Positions 26,209 to 36,138 of a stretch of 64,000 bases of DNA are shown in pieces. Source of the stretch: Sphingobium sufflavum (GTDB lineage Bacteria; Pseudomonadota; Alphaproteobacteria; Sphingomonadales; Sphingomonadaceae); contig NZ_JAJSSH010000001.1 in the NCBI RefSeq assembly GCF_021403115.1, positions 124,001 through 188,000 of the forward strand. Direction: 5' to 3'. A program made the position numbers and the translations under genes. Position 1 is the first letter of the stretch, and the number at the start of each line of letters is the position of its first letter. The notes beneath the pieces were generated by a model. It ran no database searches and had not been told where the DNA came from. It worked only from the letters and a program-made list of their open reading frames with translations.

Positions 26209-26382
26209 ATGACCGACAAGCTCCATGATCCCGCCCCGCCCGACCGCCCGGCCGATTCGCGCCAGGAACGGCTGGCTGCCCAGTTGCGCGCCAATCTGCG
26301 CCGTCGCAAGGCGCAGGGGCGGGCGCAGGCCGACGCTCGCACCGGTGAGGATGGGGTAGGAGACGAATCAGGCGAGGGGTGA
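26209..26382 (+). CDS. Small basic protein, conserved in sphingomonads
   Basis: A 57-residue protein whose core SRQERLAAQLRANLRRRKAQGRA is an amphipathic, arginine-rich helix; I recall very similar short proteins upstream of murA in other sphingomonads. No domain is known. It overlaps the 3' end of the convergent DUF7079-like gene by 15 bases. The ATG lies about 120 bases downstream of the tRNA gene on the opposite strand. Confidence 0.6.
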   Translation: MTDKLHDPAPPDRPADSRQERLAAQLRANLRRRKAQGRAQADARTGEDGVGDESGEG

Positions 26383-26766
26383 CGGCCCCGGCGGCGAATC
26401 GGGCACCCCGTCCAGACGCCGCGCCAGTTCCGCCCATGGTTCGTCGAGATGGCGGCGCAGCATCCGCGCGGTCAGCCAGCGCCACACCCTGCGCGGAGGC
26501 CGGGCCAACAACGCGGTCATTGTCTCCCGCACCGCGTCGATCGACCAGCCCGCCCATTCGCCCGCGACGCTGAACAGGTTGGGGCCAAAGGCGGGCGCGA
26601 CCTCCTCCACCAGAATCCGGTGTAAAACGTCCGTAGGATAGCCCGACGCGCGCAGGGTCGCCGCGATGCGGTCAAAATCCTCCGGCTGCGATTCGGTGTC
26701 CAGAAACAGGTCGGACAGCGCATGCCAGACCGGCAGGCGCCGTTCGCGCTCCGCATCGGTCAGCAT
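26368..26766 (-). CDS. DUF7079-like protein
   Basis: A 132-residue cytosolic protein starting MLTDAERERRLPVWHALSDLFLDTE, a pattern I associate with the DUF7079 family of unknown function. It is largely helical and tryptophan-rich (GEWAGW, RRVWRWL), with a proline-rich tail. It lies 16 bases downstream of the aminopeptidase gene on the same strand, so the two are probably co-transcribed. Confidence 0.7.
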   Translation of the reverse strand: MLTDAERERRLPVWHALSDLFLDTESQPEDFDRIAATLRASGYPTDVLHRILVEEVAPAFGPNLFSVAGEWAGWSIDAVRETMTALLARPPRRVWRWLTARMLRRHLDEPWAELARRLDGVPDSPPGPSPLA

Positions 26767-26782
26767 GGCTGTGCCGCGGGGT

Positions 26783-28564
26783 TCAGAGCGGCGCGCAGGC
26801 CATCCCGATCCACGCCAGCGCATCCCCCTCCAGCTGCGGGCCGATCACCGCCAGCACGCGCGCATGATAGGCGTCCACCCACGCCCGCTCCGCCGCGCTG
26901 AGCAGCGGCAGGTCGATCAGCGCCCGGTCGAGCGGCGCCAGCGTCAGCGTCTCGAAACCCAGCATCTCCCGCTCTGCCCCGTCGATGCTGCGCGGTTCGA
27001 CCAGCACCAGATTCTCGATGCGGATGCCATAGGCGCCGGTCTTGTAATAGCCCGGCTCGTTGGACACGATCATGCCCGCCGCCAGCGGCTCGTCACCCTC
27101 GGTGGAGGTGCCGATCCTTTGCGGCCCCTCATGCACCGACAGGAAGCTGCCCACGCCATGGCCGGTGCCATGGGCATAGTCGAGGCCCGCCGCCCACAGA
27201 TATTGCCGCGCCAGCACGTCGAGTTGGCCGCCCTTGGTGCCTTTGGGGAAAGTGGCGGTGGCCAGCGCGATATGGCCTTTCAGCACCAGCGTGAAATTGC
27301 GCACCATCTCCGCCGTCGGTGTGCCGATGGCGACGGTGCGGGTCACGTCCGTGGTGCCGTCGCGATACTGTCCGCCCGAATCGACCAGCAGCAGCGTGCC
27401 CGGCTCCACCGGCCGGTTGGTCTTCTCCTCCGCGCGATAATGGACGACCGCGCCATTGGGACCGGACCCGGCGATGGTGTCGAACGACAGGTCGACCAGC
27501 AGCCCCCCCTCCGCGCGAAAGGCGTGGAGCCGGTCGGCGGCGGACATCTCCGTCTCGTGGCCCTTCGGCCCCTCCACCGACAGCCAGTGGAGGAAGCGGG
27601 AGAGCGCGGCGCCGTCCCGCGCCTGCGCCGCCTTGTGCCCGTCGATTTCGACCGGGTTCTTGATCGCCTTGGGCAGGATGGTGGGGTCGCGCTGCGCCAC
27701 GATGGTCGCCCCCGCATCGTCCAGCCGGTTGAAGATGGCGGCGACCGCCCGCTGCGGATCGACCGCGACCGTCTTGCCCGCCAGCGCGTCCAGCGCCTCG
27801 CCAAAGCCCGCCCGGTCCCTGATCCGCACCGCATGGCCCAGATGCGCCGCCATGTCCGGCCCGACTTTGGCCGGGTCGACGAACAGGTCCGCCGTCCCGT
27901 CGCCATGGACGAGCGCAAAGGCGAGGGCGACCGGCGTGCGGTCCACGTCGCTGCCCCGGATGTTGAACGCCCAGGCGATGCTGTCGAGCGCGGAGAGGAC
28001 CACCGCATCCGCCCGGTTCGTCGCCAGCCATTGGGCGATCGCCGCGCGTTTCTCCGCGCTGGACTGGCCCGCGTGCCGTTCCTCATGCGGTTGCAGCTTT
28101 GCCGTGCCGGGCGCGGGGCGGTCGGGCCAGATGGCGTCGACCGGGTTGGTGTCCACCGCGACCAGATCCGCGCCCCGCGCCTTCAGCGATACGGCGGCGT
28201 CCTCCGCCCATTTGCGGGTATGCAGCCAGGGATCATAGCCGATGCGTCCCCCCTCCGGCGCATGGGCGCCCAGCCAGGCCGCGACGCTGGTCTGCGGAAT
28301 CCCCTCATACTGCCAATGCTGCCCGTCCACCTGCTCGCGCACCTGGAGCGTGTAGCGGCCGTCGGTGAAGATCGCCGCTTCCTCCGGCAACACCACCGCG
28401 CTGCCCGCCGACCCCTGGAATCCGGTCAGCCACGCCAGCCGCTGCGCATAGGCGCCGACATATTCGCTCATATGCTCGTCGGTCAGCGGCACGACAAAGC
28501 CGGTCAGGCGGTCGCGGGCAAGTTGGTCGCGCAGGGCTTTCAGGCGGTCTTCATGGCTCGACAT
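26783..28564 (-). CDS. pepP: Aminopeptidase P-family metallopeptidase (M24B)
   Basis: Cleaves Xaa-Pro N-terminal bonds using two metal ions. The 593-residue protein has the three-domain layout of the long, eukaryote-like aminopeptidase P: two creatinase-type N-terminal domains (about 1-300) and a pita-bread C-terminal domain. The metal ligands are seen in LLVDSGGQYRDGTTDVTRT (both aspartates), GTGHGVGSFLSVHEGP (histidine), NEPGYY and RIENL (glutamates). The start MSSHEDRLKALRDQL is chosen over a longer frame because of family similarity. Confidence 0.94.
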   Translation of the reverse strand: MSSHEDRLKALRDQLARDRLTGFVVPLTDEHMSEYVGAYAQRLAWLTGFQGSAGSAVVLPEEAAIFTDGRYTLQVREQVDGQHWQYEGIPQTSVAAWLGAHAPEGGRIGYDPWLHTRKWAEDAAVSLKARGADLVAVDTNPVDAIWPDRPAPGTAKLQPHEERHAGQSSAEKRAAIAQWLATNRADAVVLSALDSIAWAFNIRGSDVDRTPVALAFALVHGDGTADLFVDPAKVGPDMAAHLGHAVRIRDRAGFGEALDALAGKTVAVDPQRAVAAIFNRLDDAGATIVAQRDPTILPKAIKNPVEIDGHKAAQARDGAALSRFLHWLSVEGPKGHETEMSAADRLHAFRAEGGLLVDLSFDTIAGSGPNGAVVHYRAEEKTNRPVEPGTLLLVDSGGQYRDGTTDVTRTVAIGTPTAEMVRNFTLVLKGHIALATATFPKGTKGGQLDVLARQYLWAAGLDYAHGTGHGVGSFLSVHEGPQRIGTSTEGDEPLAAGMIVSNEPGYYKTGAYGIRIENLVLVEPRSIDGAEREMLGFETLTLAPLDRALIDLPLLSAAERAWVDAYHARVLAVIGPQLEGDALAWIGMACAPL

Positions 28565-28706
28565 GGAAGGGGGTAGTCCCAATGGTGGCATCTCGCCCTC
28601 AACATAGGGCGTTTATGTCGCCGCGCCAGCCGCCGAAGGGCGAAAATCCTGCGATTCGCGAGCGGTTCGCAATCTATGGTTAAGGGGTCGGGCCTAGATT
28701 GGGGCC

Positions 28707-29228
28707 GTGCCCCTGTCATCCCGCCATCCCCCCAGCCTTCCCCTGCCACTGAACCATAGCTGGCCGCTGTTCGAGGCGCGCGAGCAGCTCGACGTCTCCC
28801 CGCTCGCCCCGTTCCGGCTGGGCGCGACGCCGTCCCCCGCGGCGGTGGCGGACGTGGAGGGCGCGCTTGCCCGCCATGGCATCGGCGTGTGGGACTGTCG
28901 GCTGCTCGACAATCGGGTGACATGGTCGGCGGGCGTCTATGACCTGTTCGGCCTGCCGCGCGGCATGGTGATGGATCGGGCGCTGAGCGTGTCCCTCTAT
29001 ACCCCCGCCTCCCGCGCGGTGATGGAGGAGTTGCGCGCCTACGCCATCCGCTACCGGCGCGGCTTCACCGTGGATGCGGAGTTGCGGCAGCCGGGCGGCG
29101 ATCATCGCTGGATGCGCCTGTCCGCCGTGCCCGTGGTGGAAGAGGGCAAGGTCGTGCGCCTGTGCGGGGTGAAGATCGACGTGACGGCGGAATATGATGG
29201 CGGCGTGCGCCAGTCGCTGGCCGCCTGA
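28707..29228 (+). CDS. PAS-domain-only protein
   Basis: A 173-residue protein with one PAS domain (about 50-165): the region GIGVWDCRLLDNRVTWSAG, VYDLFGLP and the PAC segment GGDHRWMRLSAVPVVEEGKV. There is no kinase, cyclase or DNA-binding output domain. It may be a sensor that works by protein contact, or the remnant of a larger signal protein. It is divergent from the aminopeptidase gene and 100 bases before oligopeptidase B. Confidence 0.75.
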   Translation: MPLSSRHPPSLPLPLNHSWPLFEAREQLDVSPLAPFRLGATPSPAAVADVEGALARHGIGVWDCRLLDNRVTWSAGVYDLFGLPRGMVMDRALSVSLYTPASRAVMEELRAYAIRYRRGFTVDAELRQPGGDHRWMRLSAVPVVEEGKVVRLCGVKIDVTAEYDGGVRQSLAA

Positions 29229-29328
29229 CCGGGGACTTGCCTCCGGCGCCCGAAGCGCGCCCCCCCCCGGCTCCCTGAATTTCCCTTACCCATTGAGCCT
29301 TGCCCCCGCCCGCTCTATCTCCGCTGTC

Positions 29329-31404
29329 ATGACCGATAACAACCAGCCGCCCCGTGCGGAACAGCGCCCCCACAGCATCACCCATCATGGCCGCACCCTC
29401 ACCGACCCCTGGGCCTGGTTGCGCGATCCCGGCTATCCCGATGTCACGGACAAGGATGTGCTGTCCTATCTGGAGGCGGAAAATCGCTGGTTCGAGGATG
29501 CGATCGCCCCGCACAAGCCGCTGATCGACACGCTGTTCGAGGAGATGAAGGGCCGCATCCGGGAGGATGACGCCTCCGTCCCGCAAAAGGATGGCGCCTA
29601 TATCTACTGGCGCGCGTTCGAGCAGGGGGCGGAATATCGCAAATGGTTCCGCCGCCCGGTCGCCGCCCCCGGCGACGGCAGCGCGGACCAGCTCATCCTG
29701 GACGAACCGGCGCTGGCACAGGGCAAGGAGTATTTCCGGCTTGGCGCCATCTCCATCTCGCCCTGCGGCCGCTATCTGGCTTTCGCGATCGACGATAATG
29801 GGTCCGAACGGTTCGAGGCGCGCATCCGCGACCTGGAAACCGGCGCGCTGCTGGACGATGTCATCCCCGGCACCCTGTCGTCGCTGGTCTGGACGAAGGA
29901 TGGCAAGGCCCTGATCTATGGTCTCGCCAACGATAACTGGCGCACCGACAACGCCCGGCTTCACCGCATCGGCACGCCCCTGTCCGACGATGTGGAACTG
30001 TTCCATGAGGAGGATGAGGGCTTTCGTGTCTCCGTCGGCCTGACCAGCGCGGAAAACTGGATCGTCATCGGCACCGGCGACCATGTGACCAGCGAGGTGT
30101 GGATGATCCCCGCCGACGACCCGCTGGCCGACCCGCGCTTGGTCGCAAAGCGCCTGCCCGACCGCGAATATGACGTGGATGAGCATGACGGCTGGCTCTA
30201 CATCCGCACCAACGACACCCACCCCAATTTCCGCCTCGTGCGCGCCCGTGTGGAGACGCCGGACGTGTGGGAGGAGATCATTGCCCCATCGGAGCAATTC
30301 TACCTCACCGACGTCTCCCTCTTCAAATATTTCTATGTGACCGAAGGGCGGGAGGACGGCCTCGACCAGATCGAGCTGCGCGACTATGACACCCACACGC
30401 CGAACCGCATCACCTTCCCGGAGGCGGCCTATGTCGCGGGTCTGGACGACAATCCCGAATATGATTCAGCGAAGCTGCGGATCAGCTATGAATCCATGGT
30501 CTCGCCCGAAACCATCTTCGACCTCGACCTCGCCACCGGCATCCGCACCACATTGAAGGTGCAGGAGATACCGTCGGGCTATGACGCCAGCGCCTATGCA
30601 AGTGAACGCCTGACCATCACCGCGCGCGATGGCACCGCCATCCCCGTCTCCATCGTCTATGCGAAGGATTTCCCGAAGGACGGCAGCCGCCCGCTCCACC
30701 TCTATGGCTATGGCGCCTATGGCATCGCCATCGAGCCGGGCTTCTCCACCGGTCGCCTCTCCCTGCTCGACCGGGGTTTCGCCTATGCCATCGCGCATAT
30801 CCGGGGCGGCGACGACCTTGGCCAGCAATGGTATCTCGACGGCAAGCTGGACAAGCGCACCAACAGCTTCACCGATTTCGTGGACGTGGCGAAGGGCCTG
30901 ATCGACCTCGGCTTCTCCAGCGCGGGCAAGGTGACGATCAGCGGCGGATCGGCGGGCGGCGAGCTGATGGGCGCGGTCATCAACTCCGACCCCGACCTGT
31001 GGGGCGCGGTGGTGGCGCATGTGCCGTTCGTCGACGTGCTCAACACCATGCTGGACGCCTCCCTGCCGCTGACGCCCGGCGAATGGCCGGAATGGGGTAA
31101 TCCCATCGAGGATGCGGCGGCGTTCGACCTGATCGCCTCCTACTCACCCTACGATCAGGTGAAGGCGCAGGCCTATCCCCCCCTGATGGTCACGGCGGGC
31201 CTCAACGATCCCCGCGTGACCTATTGGGAACCCGCCAAATGGGTGGCCAGACTGCGCGAGCACAAGACGGACGACAATATCCTGCTGCTCAAGACCAACA
31301 TGGGCGCGGGCCATGGCGGCAAGTCGGGCCGCTGGGAATCGCTCAAGGAAACGGCGGAGGAGTTCGCCTTCATCCTCTGGCAGATGGGATTTGCCAAGGG
31401 CTGA
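29329..31404 (+). CDS. ptrB: Oligopeptidase B (S9A prolyl-oligopeptidase family)
   Basis: A cytosolic serine peptidase cutting short peptides after basic residues. The 691 residues form a beta-propeller followed by an alpha/beta-hydrolase domain. The nucleophile is S541 in GGSAGGELMG, the histidine is H662 in GAGHGG, and the aspartate lies in TAGLNDPRV. LHLYGYGAYGIAIEPGF and YAIAHIRGG are S9A landmarks. The start MTDNNQPPRAEQRPH is preferred to a longer frame that would overlap the PAS gene. Confidence 0.94.
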   Translation: MTDNNQPPRAEQRPHSITHHGRTLTDPWAWLRDPGYPDVTDKDVLSYLEAENRWFEDAIAPHKPLIDTLFEEMKGRIREDDASVPQKDGAYIYWRAFEQGAEYRKWFRRPVAAPGDGSADQLILDEPALAQGKEYFRLGAISISPCGRYLAFAIDDNGSERFEARIRDLETGALLDDVIPGTLSSLVWTKDGKALIYGLANDNWRTDNARLHRIGTPLSDDVELFHEEDEGFRVSVGLTSAENWIVIGTGDHVTSEVWMIPADDPLADPRLVAKRLPDREYDVDEHDGWLYIRTNDTHPNFRLVRARVETPDVWEEIIAPSEQFYLTDVSLFKYFYVTEGREDGLDQIELRDYDTHTPNRITFPEAAYVAGLDDNPEYDSAKLRISYESMVSPETIFDLDLATGIRTTLKVQEIPSGYDASAYASERLTITARDGTAIPVSIVYAKDFPKDGSRPLHLYGYGAYGIAIEPGFSTGRLSLLDRGFAYAIAHIRGGDDLGQQWYLDGKLDKRTNSFTDFVDVAKGLIDLGFSSAGKVTISGGSAGGELMGAVINSDPDLWGAVVAHVPFVDVLNTMLDASLPLTPGEWPEWGNPIEDAAAFDLIASYSPYDQVKAQAYPPLMVTAGLNDPRVTYWEPAKWVARLREHKTDDNILLLKTNMGAGHGGKSGRWESLKETAEEFAFILWQMGFAKG

Positions 31405-31556
31405 CCCGGAACAGCCCCGCCCTTTGGTTATCATCGGGCGGGCAACGGTTCTTCATCGACTTACTCATTCAAAGTGAGGGTGTTTATCAATTTAGTCGCT
31501 TAAAACTGCTGCGCTAGGATCATCTCATCGCGATAAAAGAGATGAGGAGCTGACCG

Positions 31557-33071
31557 ATGACCGACCAATCCGGAACTGACAGGCCTGTCCTGACCACCAG
31601 TGGCGGCAATCCGATTGCCGATAACCAGAACAGCAAGAGCGCGGGGCCGCGCGGTCCCCTCCTGCTGGAGGATTATCAGTTGATCGAGAAGCTGGCCCAT
31701 CAGAATCGCGAGCGCATCCCGGAACGGGTCGTCCATGCCAAGGGGTGGGGCGCGCATGGCAAGCTGACCATCACCGGCGACATCAGCCGTTATACCAAGG
31801 CGAAGGTGCTGCAACCCGGCGCCGAGACCGACCTGATCCTGCGCTTCTCCACCGTCGCGGGCGAGGCGGGCGCAGCGGATGCGGAGCGGGACGTGCGCGG
31901 CTTTGCGATCAAATTCTACACGCCGGAGGGCAACTGGGATCTGGTCGGCAACAACACGCCGGTCTTCTTCGTGCGCGATCCGCTGAAATTCCCGGACTTC
32001 ATTCACACGCAAAAGCGGCATCCGCGCACCAACCTGCGCTCGCCCACCGCCATGTGGGATTTCTGGTCGCTCAGCCCTGAATCGCTGCATCAGGTGACGA
32101 TCCTGATGTCGGATCGCGGCCTGCCCACCGACGTGCGCCACATCAACGGTTATGGCAGCCACACCTTCGCGCTCATCAACGACGCGGACGAGCGTTTCTG
32201 GGTCAAGTTCCACTTCAAGACGCTTCAGGGCCACCGCCACTGGAGCAATGAGGAGGCGGGCGCCGTCGTCGGCCGCACCCGCGAGTCCACGCAGGAGGAT
32301 CTGTTCGAAGCCATCGAAAAGGGCGATTTCCCGCTCTGGAAGATGCAGGTGCAGATCATGCCGGAGGAGGATGCGGACAAGACGCCCTACAACCCCTTCG
32401 ACCTGACCAAGGTGTGGCCGCATGGGGACTATCCGCCGATCGACATCGGCATCCTCGAACTCAATCGCAACGCGGACAATTATTTCGCGGAGATCGAGCA
32501 ACTGGCGATGTCGCCGTCCAACATCGTGCCGGGCATCGGCTTCTCGCCCGACAAGATGTTGCAGGCGCGGGTGTTCAGCTATGCGGACGCGCATCGCCAC
32601 CGGATCGGCACCCATTATGAGGCGCTGCCCGTCAACGCCCCCCGATCGCCGGTCCACACCTATCATAAGGATGGGGCGATGCGCTTCACGCCGAACAACC
32701 CCAACCCGGCGGCCTATTATGAGCCGAACAGTTTTTCGGGACCGGTGGAGGACAAGCGTTTCGCCGAACCGCCCCTGAAGATCAGCGGCGATGCGGACCG
32801 TCATAACCATCGTGAGGGCAATGATGATTTCGGCCAGCCCCGTGCGCTGTTCACCCTGTTCGACGCTGGGCAGAAGGAACGGCTGTTCGCCAATATCGCG
32901 GCGGCCATGGGCAATATCCCGGACGAGATCGAGGAACGGCAGGCGCGGTTGTTCGATCAGGTCCACCCGGACTATGGCGCGGGCGTCCGCCGAGCGCGGG
33001 TGGAGTATAAGGGCCGCAACCCCTCCATCTCCGCCCCGACCGACCAGTTGCTGAGCGATGCCTCAGCCTGA
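31557..33071 (+). CDS. katA: Clade-3-type monofunctional catalase
   Basis: Disproportionates hydrogen peroxide. At 504 residues it is a small-subunit catalase. The catalytic histidine is H60 in [12 protein letters not shown], the distal asparagine lies in [14 protein letters not shown] and the haem-iron tyrosine is Y342 in [20 protein letters not shown] precedes the ATG. The 150-base upstream region is unusually AT-rich for this window and probably holds the promoter (a weak TAGGAT box at 31515); an OxyR site could not be recognised. Confidence 0.96.
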   Translation: MTDQSGTDRPVLTTSGGNPIADNQNSKSAGPRGPLLLEDYQLIEKLAHQNRERIPERVVHAKGWGAHGKLTITGDISRYTKAKVLQPGAETDLILRFSTVAGEAGAADAERDVRGFAIKFYTPEGNWDLVGNNTPVFFVRDPLKFPDFIHTQKRHPRTNLRSPTAMWDFWSLSPESLHQVTILMSDRGLPTDVRHINGYGSHTFALINDADERFWVKFHFKTLQGHRHWSNEEAGAVVGRTRESTQEDLFEAIEKGDFPLWKMQVQIMPEEDADKTPYNPFDLTKVWPHGDYPPIDIGILELNRNADNYFAEIEQLAMSPSNIVPGIGFSPDKMLQARVFSYADAHRHRIGTHYEALPVNAPRSPVHTYHKDGAMRFTPNNPNPAAYYEPNSFSGPVEDKRFAEPPLKISGDADRHNHREGNDDFGQPRALFTLFDAGQKERLFANIAAAMGNIPDEIEERQARLFDQVHPDYGAGVRRARVEYKGRNPSISAPTDQLLSDASA

Positions 33072-33103
33072 CAGGAGGGCCTGACACGGGCCTGGCGTGA
33101 TGG

Positions 33104-33148
33104 ACAGGAAGCCGCAGCCGGTCGGGATGATCGGCTGCGGCTTCCTGT
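33104..33148 (+). terminator. Perfect 17-bp hairpin after katA
   Basis: ACAGGAAGCCGCAGCCG (33104-33120) is exactly complementary to 33132-33148, with an 11-base loop. It lies 33 bases after the katA stop. No T-tract follows, so it may stabilise the message 3' end instead of, or as well as, ending transcription. Confidence 0.6.
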
Positions 33149-33189
33149 GAGCCGGGCGGCGGTGACCGCGGTTTGGGGAGCCGCCCTTG

Positions 33190-33500
33190 CCACCGTTATC
33201 CCGGACCCGATCCGGGATCCCGCTTTCTCTCCCGATGCCGACGCCCGAAGACGGAGCCGGTCCCCCGCCCGATTCGGAGTGACGAGGGGATAAATGTCTT
33301 TGGGACGATGCCCTAATCCCGTTCGCCCTAATCCCGTTCGCCCTGAGCTTGTCGACCCGAAGGCCGGGCGCAGCCCAACGACGGTATTTCTGGGGGCGCG
33401 GCCTTGGAAGAAGCCCTAGCCCTTCGCCATTCAAGCGAGTCCCGCGCCTCGTTTGAACAGGACGAGTGGCTGTCTATCACCGCAACATCCCGCCCCACGC
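33190..33500. repeat. Intergenic REP-like and short tandem repeats
   Basis: After the katA hairpin no gene is seen up to the MFS gene. ATCCCGGACCCGATCCGGGAT (about 33199-33219) is an imperfect palindrome. CCCTAATCCCGTTCG occurs twice in tandem (33311-33325, 33326-33340) and runs into CCCTGAGCTTGTCGAC, the same motif family as the inverted pair at 23.2 kb. These look like degenerate REP-type elements. Confidence 0.6.
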
Positions 33501-35219
33501 TCAACTATAGCGCGTCGGATCGGTCAGCGGCGGCGACAGGTCCGTCGTCGCCCGCTCGTCGGAGGAAGGCACGGAGGCGGTGCGCCGTTCGATCATCCGG
33601 TGGATGGTCGGCGGCCATTCCCCCTCGTGCAGCGCGCGGATCGAGCTGCCGGTCGCGGCGTCCGCCTGCGTGCGCCGTTCATTATGGCGCACATAGTCCA
33701 GCCAGGTCGGCACCTGATAGCGTTCGACCCACAGCCGGTCGTCGGCCAGGTCGCGCAGCAGGCGCCAGTTGCGCGCGCCGTCGCGCATGCGGATGCGGCG
33801 GCGCTCGTCCATCACGTTCAGAAAGGCGACGGCGTTGGCGGGCGCGATCCGATACTCGATGCTGATGACCACCGGTCCGCTGCGCCCCTCCACCGCGACC
33901 AGCGTCTCCGGCTCTGTCCAGCGGCCCAGCGGGTCGAGGTTCCTGCCCCCCGTCTGCGGCAGCGGCCAGAGCCAGCTCGCCGCCAGCCCGACACCATGCA
34001 GGCCCGCGGCGGCCAGCATCGCACCGGCCACGCCATGCGCCTCCGCCAACATGCCAAAGCCGTAGCTGCCGATGGCCATGCCGCCGAACGCGAACATCTG
34101 GTACAGGGAGATGGCGCGCGCCACGACCCAGCGCGGCGACCCCAGCTGGACGGAGGCGTTGAACGACGACAGCGCCAGCACCCATCCCGCGCCATAGAAG
34201 GCGAGGGCCAGCATGGTCAGCGGCAGCGCGGGGCTGATCGCGACCGCCACCGATCCCAGCGCCAGCGTCAGGGTGGAACCGCGCACGATCCCCTCCGTGG
34301 TCAGGCGGGCGCGCAGCCAGCCGCTGCGCAGCGCGCCGATCACCGACCCGATGCCAAAGGAGCCGAGCAACAGGCCAAAGGTCAGCGGCCCGCCCGCCAT
34401 CAGGTCGCGCGCGACCAGCGGCATCAGCGCGGAACTGGATGAGGCCGCGACGCCGAACAGCATCGCCCGGCCCAGCGTCAGGCGCAGGTCGGGCGACAGC
34501 GCGACATAGCGCAGCCCCGCCCCGATGGCGGTGCCCAGCGATTCGCGGGGCAGGCGGCGCGCCTCCCGCTCCGGTTTCCAGCGCAGCAGCACGACGATCA
34601 GCGGCAGGTAGCTGACCGCATTGGCCAGGAACGCCGCCCCCGCGCCCGCCGCCGCCACGATGGCGCCGCCAATCCCCGGCCCCACGCTGCGCGCGATATT
34701 GAAACCGACGGAGTTGAGCGCGATGGCGCCGGGCAGGGCGGGGCGTGGCACCATGTCGCCGACCGACGCCTGCCACGCCGGGCCGTTGAACGCGGTGCCG
34801 CACCCGATCAGGAAGGTGAAGGCCAGCAGCAGCCACGGCGTCAGATGGCCATAGACGGCGAACAGCGCCAGCGCGGTGGACGCGACCAGCATCAGCGCCT
34901 GCGCCGCCAGCATGACCAGCCGCCGGTCCATGCTGTCCGCCATCGCGCCCGCGACCAGCGCCAGCAGCATGATCGGCAGGGTGGTCGACGCCTGCACCAG
35001 CGCGACATGCACGGCGGACGCCGACAGGGCGATCATCATCCAGGATGCGCCGACCGACTGGATGATGGTGCCGAAATTGGAGATGAGGTTGGCGACCCAC
35101 ACCGCGCGAAAGATGGGAATCCGCAAGGGAGGCGGGGCTATGGGCGGCAGGGTGGGGGGCGACGGATCGGCGGGCGATGCGGCATTGGGTGCGATGGTGG
35201 GGATCGGGTCGGCGGCCAT
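33501..35219 (-). CDS. MFS exporter with C-terminal monooxygenase-like domain
   Basis: A 572-residue major-facilitator protein of the enterobactin-exporter-like MFS_3 group. Residues about 35-430 hold some twelve hydrophobic segments, with RDLMAGG and DRRLVMLAAQ loops typical of the group. Residues about 450-540 (VVISIEYRIAPANAVAFL, RDGARNWRLLRDL) form a cytosolic ferredoxin-like domain resembling antibiotic-biosynthesis monooxygenases, a known tail in this subgroup. The substrate is unknown. Confidence 0.87.
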   Translation of the reverse strand: MAADPIPTIAPNAASPADPSPPTLPPIAPPPLRIPIFRAVWVANLISNFGTIIQSVGASWMMIALSASAVHVALVQASTTLPIMLLALVAGAMADSMDRRLVMLAAQALMLVASTALALFAVYGHLTPWLLLAFTFLIGCGTAFNGPAWQASVGDMVPRPALPGAIALNSVGFNIARSVGPGIGGAIVAAAGAGAAFLANAVSYLPLIVVLLRWKPEREARRLPRESLGTAIGAGLRYVALSPDLRLTLGRAMLFGVAASSSSALMPLVARDLMAGGPLTFGLLLGSFGIGSVIGALRSGWLRARLTTEGIVRGSTLTLALGSVAVAISPALPLTMLALAFYGAGWVLALSSFNASVQLGSPRWVVARAISLYQMFAFGGMAIGSYGFGMLAEAHGVAGAMLAAAGLHGVGLAASWLWPLPQTGGRNLDPLGRWTEPETLVAVEGRSGPVVISIEYRIAPANAVAFLNVMDERRRIRMRDGARNWRLLRDLADDRLWVERYQVPTWLDYVRHNERRTQADAATGSSIRALHEGEWPPTIHRMIERRTASVPSSDERATTDLSPPLTDPTRYS

Positions 35220-35716
35220 GGCCCTTCATGGCGGAAACGGGCTGGCCTGCCTAGGGTCCGCCCGCGTCCCGGTCGACGCCTGACCCGACCTCCCCGTCCC
35301 TTTGAAACAGCGCCGGAAGCCGCCGCGTTCGTCGCCGCCCGCAAGGTTGCGCGCGACCCCCTTGTTGCGCGGTGGAGCGGGCCATTGTCGCGCGTGGCGA
35401 TCAGGCGGCGACCCCCGCCCGCCGATACCGCGCCGGGCAGGGAAAAGCCCTGTGCCGGGTCGGGCGGTCCGGCCTTGGACGTCCGGGCGGGCGCATGGGC
35501 CGTTGCCGCCTGCTCGGCACCGTTTCCAGTCGCCAAGGCATCGCCCGTCCGCCGTCCAGCCCGCTCGTCGTGCTTGCCTCGTCTGACCTGACGCCCCCGA
35601 CCGGCGTGTTCCCGACCGAACCGTCAACCCCCACCGGGCCTGTTCCCGCCAACACCGTCGCTCCGCTGGGTCTATCCGGCTTGCCCCGCTCCGCCGCCGG
35701 TGATAATCGCGGGGGC
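35220..35716. other. Gene-free gap
   Basis: About 500 bases of GC-rich sequence between the MFS start and the zinc-finger gene. Open frames cross it on both strands, but none shows a family resemblance, a good ribosome site or plausible composition (they are arginine/proline-rich shadow translations). It presumably holds the promoters of both divergent genes. No hairpin, tRNA or repeat was recognised. Confidence 0.5.
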
Positions 35717-35947
35717 ATGAGCATCTCGCCGCCTGAAACCCTCCGCGTCTCCCACCGCCGCGTCTCCTGCGATGGCGCGGGCGACATCCCCGCTGCGCTG
35801 GGCCATCCGCGCGTCTATCTGGAGATGGACGAGGCGGGCTATGTCGATTGCGGCTATTGCGACCGGCGCTTCGTGCTGATCGGCGGCCCGGCGGACGGCG
35901 TGGCGCAGGGCGACCTGCCCGACATCGCGAGCGGCGCCAGCCACTGA
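35717..35947 (+). CDS. zf-CHCC zinc-finger protein (NDUFS6-like)
   Basis: A 76-residue protein of the zf-CHCC family, related to the mitochondrial complex I accessory subunit NDUFS6. The four zinc ligands are C18, H30, C45 and C48 (SCDG, LGHPRVYL, VDCGYCDRRF). In alphaproteobacteria this subunit co-purifies with NADH dehydrogenase; here it lies away from any nuo operon, as is usual. GGGGGC precedes the ATG. Confidence 0.88.
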   Translation: MSISPPETLRVSHRRVSCDGAGDIPAALGHPRVYLEMDEAGYVDCGYCDRRFVLIGGPADGVAQGDLPDIASGASH

Positions 35948-36138
35948 CGCTTCGGTGCAGCAGGTCCGGCGGCCTGTAGTCCCTCCATCTCTACTGGCTC
36001 GATCTCCGCTGGGCCATCGGGTCTGACGACTTTCGGCGGACCCTCGGCAGGCGTCTTCTCTGCGCCCGCCTGTGTCGCGTCCCCTCCCGAATCCCTCCCA
36101 CGCTGGCGCTTGCCCGCCGCTTGCGGCATAGCCATGCG

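Noticed and set aside
31405-31556. OxyR-binding site in the katA promoter region
   Set aside because: No spaced ATAG/CTAT series could be found, although the region is AT-rich.
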